64,000 bases of DNA from NCBI GenBank assembly GCA_028554795.2, contig CM068831.1:64074982-64138981 (forward strand). Direction: 5' to 3'. Position numbers and translations under genes: made by a program. The notes beneath the pieces are model-generated. The model worked only from the letters and a program-made list of their open reading frames with translations, did not search any database and was not told where the DNA came from. This DNA is from Sinohyriopsis cumingii. Lineage: Eukaryota; Mollusca; Bivalvia; Unionida; Unionidae. Shown here piece by piece: positions 1 through 13,300 of this stretch (position 1 is the first letter of the stretch; each line of letters opens with the position of its first letter).

Positions 1-1117
1 AGCTGCATATACAGTGACCACTTCCAAACCTTGAAAGCATAACCTTTGACCCAGACCTGGATTGCCACATTCAATAGAATCGTATGGTAAACTTTAGATG
101 GTTTGACAATAATCAAGTATGGAATCTCACAGGGATCTCCCATGCACATGTATAAACAAATTGTTTCTTGTTGTGATACATTGAAATTAGGAGAAGTTCA
201 TCCTTTTAGCAGAGTAATTTTTATATACTGGGTGACACAGGTAGAGGTAGGATGCTCAGCTCTTCCTTCTCTTCTTACATCTTTTAGTAAAATATGATCA
301 GGTAATGATGGAGAAAGCAAATATTTTAGTATATTATAATTCTCCAATAATACCTACCTGATCACATTACAAATAATTCCTTCCATGCTTCTCTGTAATG
401 TGAACATCCTATGTTATCGCTCAAGTAAAAAAAAAACCTAGTTTAAACGTGATACAATGGTCAATACCTAGCAGATAGAAAGGGAAGATAACCTGTAAGA
501 ATTGCTTCCCTTTATCTCTATAATGGATAAAGACAGACTTTTTTCCATCTGTCCAGAGTACCCATTTTGCTCCTGTATGGTGACATTACTAGAGGTCAGA
601 TGCTCTTGTGTTCCTTCTTCCTATTTTCTTATCCTAATGTAAGGATGATGAAAAACTGTTGGAGAAAGGAAATTATTTATTAAGTAATGTTTTCCTGGGA
701 ATACTTACCTGATCACATTACTATCAGACCCTCCCATCTTTCTCCACAATGTGAGTATCCTGTTTTGGGGTTTTGCTCAACCTTAATCTTATATACATTT
801 TGGGCATGGTTGGGTCATCTGGAAACAAGAAGAGATAACCTTTTTGATTTATTTCCCTTCCAATATATGATATACGGACAGAAAGCCAATTTCTTGCATC
901 TTTTTCGGAAGAGCTTGACTTGGGGGTTAGCAGAACTTATCCTATGGTAAATTTAATTGGGTAAGTATTCTTGGAGAAATATAATCTTACTGAAATATTT
1001 CATTTTTTTTGTGGCCTTTATGGTAACTGATCTTGAAGATGCAAGCTGTTTAGACTATATATTTACCATGAAAAAAGTGGGAACTTCTGAAAAATTATTT
1101 TACTCCTTGTTACTCAG
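1..1117. other. Upstream intron of MAN2A (partial)
   Basis: This is the non-coding 3' part of the intron before exon 1. It carries the two-copy ~350-bp repeat (separate entry), and a short inverted match to that repeat's core lies near 955-985. No exon with the GH38 nucleophile motif could be found here. Confidence 0.6.
200..890 (+). repeat. Two degenerate tandem copies of a ~350-bp unit
   Basis: Matching landmarks recur about 350 bp apart: GGTGACA near 231 and 579, GGAGAAAG near 311 and 662, TTCTCC/TTCCTGG followed by ACCTGATCACATTA near 355 and 708, and AGATAACCT near 488 and 834. A reverse-oriented GGGTAAGTATTCTTGGAGAA lies at 960-980. The ACTTACC(T/C)(G/A)ATCA core and nearby CCTCCCA resemble the ends of the DIRS element at 35194-38347, so this may be terminal-repeat debris. 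That link is tentative. Confidence 0.45.
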
Positions 1118-1304
1118 ACAGTGAAGCAACAACAGATATTCTGTGTCATATGATGCCCTTCTACTCTTATGATATTCCACATACCTGCGGTCCTGATCCC
1201 AAGATCTGCTGTCAGTTTGACTTCCGTCGGCTCCCTGGCAGCAGGTACAACTGCCCATGGAATGTGCCACCAGTCCGTATATCTCCAGAGAATGTGGCAG
1301 AGAG
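1118..1304 (+). CDS. MAN2A: MAN2A exon 1 of window
   Basis: The acceptor is ttactcag and the donor is gtaata. The exon enters with two bases of a split codon and leaves with AG of a split Arg codon. It encodes [20 protein letters not shown] followed by a Cys-rich PKICCQFDF stretch, which is a hallmark of Golgi-type GH38 enzymes. It matches the segment just after the nucleophile domain, so at least one more coding exon lies upstream of this window. Confidence 0.95.
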
Positions 1305-4300
1305 GTAATACAAAGTGTTCACAGAGATAATAGTGATAACTGTTAATTTTATATTTATTTTAATAATTTTTGTGATCTGCTGCATGTTTTTGATAGCCTC
1401 TTCAATGTTGTGGAGAGTTATTATACTACATTCATGGCTAAATATTGGTATTTAGCTCAGGGGATTTTAACACCTTGACAATTTCTACAACATCATCATA
1501 AAAGTTAGTGCCCGTGATGCCTATTGTATGTTTAAGTGACTAGTTAAATTTTTAAATTTTTTTTTTTTCTTGAGTTGTGTTCATGATTGTACTGTTCCCT
1601 TACAAAAAGACGGTCAGAATGGCCAAAATTTCACATTTTACTGACTTTTTTAATTTGGTTCATAACCACATAGATCTTTTTTAATCCTTATACATACTAT
1701 TATATCGGAAATCATGAAACTCATTTTAGTACTTCTACTTTGAGATCATAAAAAAGCATTTTCCTTTTATTGTTGTATATCCTTTATGTCTTCACTGTGG
1801 CCAATATTCATTGTCAGTGGTACTTTAGTTTGAATTTATTTTTTGCATGATAAGAAATGTTTGTAATGGCTACTTGATGCTACTAATAGTGACATCAAGG
1901 CAAGATTTATAATTGTTGATTACATTCTGGTTCCCATCAAAGGCTTAGTTTTGTTCTTCTTGCACTTATGTAAAAGTACAATGAAGATTTTCATGATTTT
2001 AAGAAATCGTACCTTTTTCCTAGGCAAGGGTCACATTCCGTTTGCAGTTTATTTGCTTTTACATGTTATGTTGTCCATATCGATTTGAGGTCATGGTGGT
2101 GATTTGTATATGTCCATCAAATGGCCTAATGTATTACGTTATGATGTTTTCCATCGAATCCATCTGTTACCAGTTTGTTTCAACTTGAAACTTGACTTCA
2201 ACAATAACTTGAGTTCTCTAGCATCTACAGACAGCAGTCTTTTAGTCTTTTGGATATGGCTTGCATATGAGGTAAAGAAAAAAAGGATGTAGTTTAGGGT
2301 CAAAAGGTCAAGATCATAGTGACTGATGTAGAGTGGTTTAAATTGATTGGGTGCTTTATGGCACAGCAACACAAGTAGATTATTTGTGGCCAAGGCAGTA
2401 GTAGGACCAGCCCATAAGTTACACCTTGAGTAATTTGGATATAAATAAACCTAATATAAAAACCTAATACACAATTTGAGATCCAGGATAAGGGTCATCT
2501 TATTGGAAATTTCTATTAAACTGTAAACAAAAAAATTGTTTCTTGAAACCTCTAAGATCAGAATCAACACTTTATCTAAAACTCAAACCTAGTAAACATG
2601 TTTACCCTTCTTGATATTAGACATGTGTAGTCCCAACTCCTAACCTCATTTGTAAGTAAAGGTCAGTGACATAATACAAATTAAGTATATATAACATATA
2701 ATCATGGACAAAAGCCAACACTCAATAAACATTAAATATACATAAAACCATTAACATTAGTCATTTGTCTTGCCTGCTCAGGTGTTACTTTTATCATGAT
2801 TTTCACTTCGTTAACACAGGCAAGAATTTGCATTAGAGTCTGAGTTATTAAGTTGCAGGTACCCATGTGAAAAAACAGATTTTAGTCACTTTAATTAGAA
2901 ATTGCTGATGTTCATCTTTTTGCAGGGATGGGTCTTTCTGATATCTCAAATGCAGTACTGTAACTGTGAATTAATTTCATTATCCTGCATAACTGTTGTT
3001 TCAGGATCTTAGAAACTGGATGACAATAAATGCAATACATCCAGTCATTTCAGAAGCCTGCACTGGACATGCCCTGTGATATTTGTAAGCTTTTCTGTGA
3101 GTCCTAACACCCCCACCCCAAGGCTGGGCAAAAATGTCTTAAGTGATTTGAATATTTGCAAATCTTTTATAATTCTAGTACTTCCATCTCCTTCTTAAAT
3201 GATTTAGAAGTTATGTAGCATTACTCATGACTGAACACATTATTTGGAGTTAATTTACAGATAAGAAAGATCATATAATCTTTGCATATAAAAAAGGTAT
3301 GAGTGATAAATACTTTAAACTGGCTTACAACTCTGTGCACACTTCTATTAGAACAATTTTTAATTGTAAATGAATTTGTTTGCGTAGGGCATTCATGCTG
3401 CTGGACCAGTACAGGAAGAAAGCTCAGTTGTACCGCAGTAATGTGCTGTTTGCACCACTTGGAGATGATTTTCGTTATGACACACTGGAAGAATGGGATG
3501 CACAGTTCAGTAATTACCAACAGTTGTTTGATTACATGAACTCTCATCCTGAACTAGGAGTTCATGTGAGTATTTAATACCCTATATTTAAAACTCTGCT
3601 GCTATAGAGGGCATGCTTATATAGGAATTTGTGTGTCCATCTGTCCTTCCATCAATACAAAGTCTTTTCAGTGCATCTGGTCTTGCATGGTTTTTTTAAT
3701 TAATTGCCATGAAACTTGCTAAATATGATGGTGATCACCAGAAGAAGCTTTTATCGACAAAACACACTGCTGCCATAATTTTATTTAGTTATTGGCTTTC
3801 TTATCTTGCAGCTAAATGCAGTGCATGACAAACTTTTTGTGAATGCAACTAGCTTCACAGTTTTCATTGTGTTACCAAGACATCTGGTCCATACTGGGGT
3901 TTGGGGACACTGCTTGAAAGAGATGGCAGTACATGGCAAAATTGTTTGCTTTTTAACTTCAACATTGTAAAGAAATTTAACATACAGCTATGTCTTTCAC
4001 ATACTTGGGTTGACTGTTAATTTTTTATTACTGTTAGGACAACTTATGGAAAGGACTGCTCATTTATGCTCATGAAATGAACCCTGAGATGGTACAAATT
4101 ACAATTACATTCACTTGGGCCTCTTGTTAGAATTTTAAAAAAAAACAATTTTTAGTGCAGGCCTATTCATTTTGTAAAGTACACTTATAAAATCATAAGT
4201 TACAAAAAAATTGAACAAATTATTGGCTAATTTCATTATAATTTCTAGTCATCACATGGAAACTTGGAATGTTGCTTCATTCAGAATTGCTCAAGAACCA

Positions 4301-7300
4301 TTCAACATACTGTGGTGGAATTTGGTAAAAACATCATCTCTCAGACTTAGGTGTGCCTTTTATGGATTTTGACTCATCTGGAAAAGTTATATCCCCTGAT
4401 TGCTCAATTCCTGACTATGGTTTAACTTTACTGAGAAATGTTGGATTTCAGCTCACTTTATATTGTATTATTACAATGTTGGCACCTTAAATAAATTGGA
4501 ATCTCAGCATTTCACATCATCATTTAGAGGAGTTATGGCCCCTGAATACCCATTCTCTTCATTTGGGTTTCCCAAAGGCAGATCCTCTGTTTCAGGCCAA
4601 ATTAGTTCAATGGTGGTAAGCTGGGTCCTTTGTGGTACATCCTTTGCTAATAGCTCAAGGCTAGTTTGCATGGATTTACTCCTGACAGATGCATGCCTAT
4701 ATATATCATGTTCATCAACTTCCCGGAGGAAATTTCTCTTCTACAGATATGGATTAATGTTAATAAACCTCTTCCTGTTAGTTTCTGTTATATTTATGTA
4801 TGAAGCAGTAACAAATTGTTACTTAATAAATGCTAGTTTTTGTCATTTGAATGTTGTAAAAAAAATTGAAAATGATTTCTTGTTAAACCGTAAACCAGTA
4901 TTAATTGTCCTAAGTGCATATGGCTAACGGTGCTTGTAAACATGCATCATGCTGCCACCTTGCCAGTCAGCAAAATCAAAGTTTTATCAATTTTATTGTT
5001 GAAAATTATGTTTGATCAAAAGTTTTAATTTGTAATCCTAAGTTTTCATATGCTGGATATTAGAAACATCTTCATCAGTTAAAACACCAATTTAATAGTG
5101 ATTGATTTATTATTTACTTTCAAGAATAATTTTATCTGTGTTCAGTGCTAATTCCATATACTTATGCCTACTAATTCTGTATTAGAGTAACTGTACATGT
5201 AACTTGTTAAGGTAGTGTTTCATTACAATGGCATGCAGACTTGAGTTTCAATATTCTTGCTTTTCAGGCTCAGTTTGGCACATTATCAGACTATTTCACT
5301 GCTATATATAAGGAGTATAATGTGAAAGCGGGTCAGAAGCCTGGGGACTATCCTGTCCTGACCGGAGACTTCTTCACCTACTCTGACCGTGATGACCACT
5401 ACTGGAGTGGCTACTTCACCTCCAGGCCATTCTACAAAAGCCTGGACAGGGTATTAGAGTACCACCTCAGGTATGTCACTAGAGGCAACCCTCTGAAAGA
5501 GATTTCATATCTGTATGCCACTGAGGCAAGAAAAGGGTATTGATTACAATTTTATTTTAGTTACTGATCAGATATTTATCTGCAAGATGAAAACCACTTG
5601 TAACTTATTCAAATTTTAAATTCAAGAATAATATTCTCAGTCTAACAGTTTTAGTAGAGAAATTGTCAATAATATTATTCTGTGACATTGTGCCATGCAG
5701 TGTTATGACTGTGTGACTTGAAAGTTTTAATTGAGTAGGGGCCTTGGGTGTCCAAGTGGTCAAAAGCACTTGCCTTTACAGATCACTTGCATATCACCTC
5801 TGTCTACATACAGTTGAATCTTGGCTCAGCCAGCATAGATGTGTGAAAATGCTTACCAGTAGCTTCCTGTGGGTCGGTAGTTCTTCTTGGACTATGCTTT
5901 GTTCCTCCACCAGATATACTGGCTGCTATGTATAGCCTATCTTGTGCTGAAAAGTGGTTTTAAACCCACAAAACTAATCAGATAGATTAATTTACACCAA
6001 ATCCTGAAATTCATATAGACCTTGCTAGAAAAATTTTTCCAGAAAATGAATGTGGTAGCACATATTTATAAATTTAACATAAAACATTCAAAGAAGATCA
6101 AACAAATTATGAAAAAAATATTTAAAAATTGGTGTTCCTAATTATTAAATGTGTCAGATTTAATGCTGTGTTAGTATTATCCTTCCATGATTCACTAATC
6201 ATTTATGAAAAAAATCATTTTTTTCTCTCAAAACATTATACTGTAGAATTTTAATAAAAGCTGTATTTTATTCAGCTATGCTGTTCCTAAAAATTACTTA
6301 TTAATTGACAGCACGCAGAATTACTACCTTAAAAATACCCAACATGTAATAGATGGGCATTTCTGGTAAAGTCTTATGGTCAAGTTTTATTGATCAGGTC
6401 CCCAAATAACTCTTGAAAGTTAGTTGTGGTTGCTAGTACTTTTTTTTTTCAGGAGGAAAGCTTTCACATCTGTTTTGTTTTGTGCATTGTGGCTGTAGAT
6501 TGTTTAAACATTTGGGAAATCATTATGACCAAGCAAACATAATTGGTGACATATCTTTTGATTGACAAAGAAACTGTAAGCTAGACCCAGTCACCTTTGA
6601 ATTAAGCATAGTGGTCGATATTGTTATTAATTCTCCAAGAAAGAAACAACCTGTAAACTAGGTCTAGTCACCTTTTAATGTTACTTTGTGTGTTTATTTG
6701 ACATGTCAGAGGATGAACAAATTTAAGACAGTTTGATGTAATGATATTTGAGATATCATTAGAAAACACATTGATTCAGGGCCTCTGAAATATATACCAC
6801 TAATGTACTATATTTGTGACCATGTAACGAGCATGCAGCTGCAAACAGTATCGATTCGTCCACTTTGGATGCGGGAGGTTGTGGGTTTGATCCCCAGCCA
6901 AGTCATACCAAAGACTTACAAAAATGGTACTGACAGCTGCCTCGCTTGGCACTCGGCATTAAGAAGTTAGTGTTAGGACTGGTCGGCCTGGTGTCAGGAT
7001 AATGTGACTGGGTGGGATATGATGCTACATGTCTGCGGCATGATGCCCCAGTGCTAGACATCACTATAAACTGTCACACTGCGGACATCGTAGCAATATG
7101 ACTGAAAAATTGTTAAAGCTACGTTAAAAATCCAAATCACACACGACACACACTCGCAAACAGTATCAGCTCTTGCACACGGCAAAAACAGATCAGTGCC
7201 TATTTCAAGATGTACTGGATAGACCCTGATCCATCCATGGCAGACTGTTAGGTCTTACAAGTCTGTGCTCTTAACAGGGTCTGTAGGGGACCTTGAAAAG

Positions 7301-10300
7301 CCTTGGAAAATGATTTATTCCTTTGTGCCCTTGAAAACACCTTGAAAATTCAAAATATTGTCTGGGTACCTTGAAAAGCCTTGATTTTCTTGAAACCAAA
7401 AGAATTTAATAAATAGTTTTCATTTTACAGAATTAAATAAAAATAGAAGGGAAAAATAATCAATCTCTCGCTAAGTTTGTGCTGGAACGGAATTTTTCCA
7501 CAACTAGCCCCTATTCAGTTGTCCATTTTGGACTTCCTGTTGTACAAAGCCCGGATGTAGCAGTGATTTAAATTTGAATCATTCGCTTAGACATGGCTGG
7601 CTGCCAATTCCAACTTCGGTGGCTAGATGAAGAAAAATATAAAGTTTGGATTATGAGATCTTTCTAAGAGAACTTTGCAAAATGCAGATTATGCCAGAAG
7701 GATATTGATTTGCGTGCAGTGGGAGAGAGTGCTCCACAGTCACATCACAGGTGCTTGACGTGAGCTTGATGTTGAGAAAAAAAAACAATAATCTGAAGGA
7801 AACAAATGATACATAGTGACAAAAATACCTTAGATTACCCCCATGACCTGTTTTGACACAGGACCCTCTCTATCATACTATACAAGATAGTTATATAATT
7901 ATATGGGGATGAGTGAAGAAGAATGGAAGGTACTGAAAAATACATTGAGACAATTACAGCTGCTGCTGCTGACTATGCATTGAAAGCAAAAATCCATAGG
8001 AAAATTTCCTTTATCATGACATCAAAATAATTTGAGGAAAAATGAAATGGACAAAATCACTGTACTTGGAGCTCTTGAAAAACAGCTTGATGACAAGCTA
8101 CAAGAACTGAAAAATTCACTCAAAAATATTTTGGACTTTGTAAATAGTGTAGTGTAGACGGATTTAAATGAAAATTTGTTCAATGACTACATTATTCTAA
8201 TGCCCAGATGTAGGATGTTTAACATTAATGGGAAAGATATCAGTGATCATACTATTGACCTCCTGTTATTTTTAGGTTTTTTTTATACATTTGCAAGAAA
8301 TGTTCGTCATATGTAGTAAAAGTAAGTATTAACTTGTGTTTACATACAGTTTCATTTATGTATCCTTTAAAATTAATGTAATAATGCACCTGGAAAAAAC
8401 CTTGAAAATTTTGAATGAAATATGCTACTAACCCTGTCTTAAAATAAGTAACAGAAAAGAGTGAAAAGCAATAAGCTTTGTAAAATTCAACAAATAATTT
8501 ATTTCCCTAGAATAAAAAAGTGAAAATGAAAAAGAACTTACATTATTGTGAATTAAATCCCAAAATAATCCTAGAATTACAGACACAAGTCCTAATAATT
8601 TAAAGTCCAGAAAAAATTCAGTAGAAGTCCCAATTTAATCCAAAACTAAAGGTAATGATGTGTCTGTGGTAGCTCTTAGAGTGTTGATGTGCCAACAGTC
8701 TTTTGTTGAATCACAATAATATAATTCCAGGTTCGAATTCATTATAAATTCCAATGAGTGGCTCTATCCAAGAATTTTATCAGAACACTTTTGTATTTCC
8801 AGAGAAAATAATAACTTGAATTCAGTAATTTGAAGAAATAAATTTCAGCCCAACTGGACATGACATATAATACAACTTGAAAGAACTAGATCTTAAAGCA
8901 TGACTGAAAAATCCTCTCTGTTACAAAACTATATAGTCCTCTACTTGACCTCACGTCACAATTAACATTTTCTATCAAATAAAAAATATATTACCTAACT
9001 GAAAATAACCTACTAAAATGATCCTGACGTTTACAAAATAAAAATATGAATTACTATTAGAAACCAGAACATGGACTATGTCAAATACACTAAGGAAATT
9101 CAAATACCTAGACCTGAACCCAAATAAACATATTTACTTCTGTTAATAATAATTCTGATTTAAAACCCATACACATAGTGAATAATTAGCTATGTATTAA
9201 CTGTTTACATAAAAAAAGGTAAATTCAGGTCAAGCAGAAATGAACTCCGTTTTGACAAGGTCAAGTCCAACATACAATATTACATTTCAGTTGCATGTAA
9301 TGAAATGAAATTTTTTTTAAAACAAACAAACAAACAATGCAAATTAAATATACATAACACAGAGTCTATTCTGTTTGCAATAGGGTGTTATACAGATGTC
9401 ATTGTGGTAAATATAGGTGTCAATTTATCAGCCTATACAGACATATACATATGGTGAATTCATCATCTTTGGCAGGATACCCATTTTCAAGGATTTCATG
9501 AAGGCTATAAAAAGAATACAGAAACTAAAGAAAAGAGCAACTATTCTTTGGTCCCCCATCCATGAATTTAAGTACTGACAAAACGTCTTCTTTCCAGAAA
9601 CCCTGAAAATTGATAATAACAAGTGAATGAATTCACAATATGAAACTAGACCTATATGAAGATAAGTTTTGATTAGACAACGAACAATGTGGAGAAATTT
9701 TAATGGCTTGAATGCCTCACTTACCAAACCTGAAAATGGGCATGGCATGCTTTTATGTCTTGTTTGACATCGTGGTATACAATATTATTAGACTTGGTTC
9801 CTACTTGTTCCTTCTTTCAAAGAGCTGCAGAGATGATATTCTCCGTTGCTGTGGTAACTGCCCGCCGGGAGAAGCTAGAGAGTTTTCCAATAAAGAATTT
9901 TTTTGAGGTGCTGATTAATGCAAGACGTAATCTGGGACTGTTCCAGCATCATGATGGGATCACTGGTACTGCTAAAGATTTTGTTGTTGTCGATTATGGA
10001 AACAGGTGTGTAAAAAAGTGTTTTTGATATTTGCTAGAAATAGACTTTCTATATCATCTTTATATAAAGTGAAACATTTATGTGGAAAAAGATTGTGCCT
10101 TAAAAACTGTGGAATTTGTCGTAAAAAGAATAGTGTTTTCACATTTCAGTAGAATTCATCATAAAAAGAATAGTGTTTTCACATTTCAGTATGATAATTA
10201 ACTCATTCATATGGTTTACTACATAAACCATGTAGAAATCTTTTTATACCAAGATAGAGATGTATTGAAGAATCATTATTTAATGGAAGACAAGGTAATC

Positions 10301-13300
10301 ATGCATCTTTGTGTTCTTTAGGTCAACAGTTATAATTACTAACTAGAGTGAAATTGCAATTTAAGTTGCAACAGTTTATTGTACAAATAAGCTGCAAGAT
10401 TGTATATCTTGTTCTACATGTTTCAGCACTATGGTAGATGTTGCAGGCCTTTAAGAACTTTTCAAGAGTACTTGGAAAATGAAAATAAAATTACTGATCA
10501 GAAGTTCAACCTCAGATAAAGTACTAAACAGTTTAAGATAATTAAAATACATAACTCATTTAAAAACAAGTATGATTGATGAAAAGAACAAATTGGAGAA
10601 GAGAATGCTGATGAAAAACGGTATCGAAGATCATTTCTTCTTCAGACTGTTTGAAAGCTTGAATGATCTGAAACAGGTCATCAAGGAATCAGCCACATTT
10701 TTGTCCATGAGAAAGAGAGGGCATTACACATTTTCAAAGGAGAATCCAGTTTTCGATGTGGTAGGTATTTCGGCTCTATCCTAGCTAAATATTTTATCTG
10801 TAGATATGCATAATGCATCCACAATATCCACGCAAAGTGTGTATGTTTGTCTTTGGTTTAACGTCTCTTGCACCATATTTTTAAAGCAGTTTCTGGATCA
10901 TACTATTTTTTGAAGTGGTGAATGGGATTTTACCACCCTTCTAACTTTCAAATTTCCCTCAGCAGTTGCCGCAGGAAATACACAAATTGGAATGATGATG
11001 AAATCCTGTACACTCTGTCAGAAAAACAGTGTAATGAATGTATTACTCCTTAGAGTATTTTTTTCCTTCCCCATCATAGCAGTAAAAAATAACAAATGTC
11101 ATTTAAATTGAACAGTAAAATTGAAGAGATACATAATTGTCAAAATTTGAATGCTCTGATTGTCAGTCTATCTTTGTTGCAAAAATGTTTGGTAGTGATT
11201 TGCTCTTGCATCTGTTAAACTTCAGATAATTTCTTCTTAACTGAACAGAGTTTTCATAATTTGTTACATGAGGTTTTTGGTACTTTGTTTCATGGGATAC
11301 ATTTCTCACACTATCCATTTCTTCAGATTCAGAGCACAGCTGATCAGTTTCAAATGCACCTGTATACAAACTGAAATCTTAAAAGCAGTTTCCTCCGATT
11401 GAAAAAGGATGAAACTCATAGCAGAAACCTCATTTGCAATAGAAATTGAGATAGTGAGTGTTTTTGTACAGATTTTCACAGCATATAAATGAGAGGTTTT
11501 CCCAAGTCAGTGGTGCACTTTTAAGGGCAGAGGCACTTATAAAACAAAATATGGAATATATAAATCGATGCAATCTTTACAAGACATCTCTTCTGATTTC
11601 AGGACGAAACACGACCTAGCCAAGACTCGTTGCCAGAAAAAACAGTTTTATCCGTGACAGATTCAAGTCGGTTGGTAACCCTAGTATTATAGAAAAATAT
11701 TCTTGTATTCCATTCATCTAAGGGATATTGTTAAAGATTGGCCCACCCACTTCACAGTGTAATAAATGTTGTTAGAAAGAAGTCCACTTTATACCTGGCC
11801 AGTTGATTTTTTGCAAAAATCAACATAAAGTATTTATCAGTAATAAAGGGACCGCTCCAGTGGCCTAGTGGTTAGAGTGTCTGCCTTGGAAGTGGAGTTC
11901 GTGGGTTTGAACCTCAGCCAAGTCATACCAAATACTTACAAAAATGGTACTATTTGCTAGGTGCTCAGCATTAAGAGGTTAGTGTTAGGACTGGTTGGTC
12001 TGGTGTCAGAATAACGTGACTGGGTGGGACAGCAAGCTACATGTCTGTGGCATGATGCCCCAGTGCTAGACATCACTTTAAACTGTCACACACTGCAGAC
12101 ATCGTTTTGATATGACTGAACAATTGTTGAAGCTACGTTAAAAATCCTAATCACGCACACACACACAGTAATAACGGACCAGTCAAACAGAGAATTTACA
12201 TAAATTAGATACCACTCCCTTCACAGTATGTTTTTTAGTATGTACATCTAATGTGTTTCTGGGACTCATTGAGACATCTTATATTTTTTAGTAGTTAATT
12301 GATAGTAGGCTCTAAGTTCTGGATTTATCAGAAGTCAGTAATAAGTTACTTGGTTACTTAATGCAGTGTAAATTTGAAAAATCAAACTTGCCTATTGTAA
12401 TTGTAAAGCACTTAGCTTGCCTATCATAATCTTAAAGGACTAAAATATAATTTGCCTAGTGTAATTGTAAATGGCTAAACATATGAAGGAGCACAAGAAT
12501 AATTAATGTCTCAATATATGCATTTCAGTTTAACATAATTATTATCAACATGAAATTGTGTGTAAAGGTATTAATTTACACAGAAATAGGTTTATCAGTT
12601 TAACATAATTATTATCAACATGAAATTGTGTGTAAAGGTATTAATTTACACAGAAATAGGTTTATCAGGGCTATTTTTGCCTTTCCATCAAGGGTACTGC
12701 TTCTTTACATACCTGTACATTATCATCTGAAGGTAAAACTTGATTAAAAATTATCCCCTAAAATAAATCATTGCACTTTCCATATGGTTGATTGAGCTTT
12801 TGGTATGGCCTTACATTCCTCAGTGCATCAAGTATCATGTATCATCCTTCATACTTTATCTGTCAGGCTGTGCTTGTTACCACTCTGGAGGCCATATTTT
12901 TTATCTGATTTGGATCAGACTTGGAAAATAGCCTTATATCATAAAGATTTCTAACATGTTTGATGAGCCAGATCCATGCTTACTAAAGAGGTGATTTTGC
13001 AGTTGCTATGTTGAGGTCATTGGCACTAAGGAGGCCATATTTCTGAACTGACTTTGATCCATCTTGAAATGTAGGCATATGTAATCAAAATTTTGAACAA
13101 ATTTAACAATGAGCCAGATCCGTACATATTGAGCTTATTGCTCCTCTGGAAGCGATATTTCTGGTCCAATTTTGAAATTTAAACTCGGATCATCAAAACT
13201 TTGGGTCATTAACAAGTTTGATAGATATTTTTACGATGAATGGCTGCTGAGTGGACTAAAATGCTTTACAGACCATTGACATTTTGTGTCCATCCACATC

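Larger units (their letters stand above)
5471..9822. other. MAN2A intron 3
   Basis: This 4.35-kb intron holds two SINEs (5738-5978, 6853-7155) and a hAT-like element (7275-8436), listed separately. The stretch 8443-9700 is AT-rich and I recognise nothing in it. Confidence 0.7.

Noticed and set aside
1-1117. Search for an upstream MAN2A exon with the nucleophile motif
   Set aside because: No frame here reads like the GH38 nucleophile segment and no suitable acceptor/donor pair was found; the exon must be farther upstream.
4463-4927. 154-codon open frame in MAN2A intron 2
   Set aside because: No recognisable domain and no splice or promoter context; surrounded by degenerate repeats, consistent with chance.
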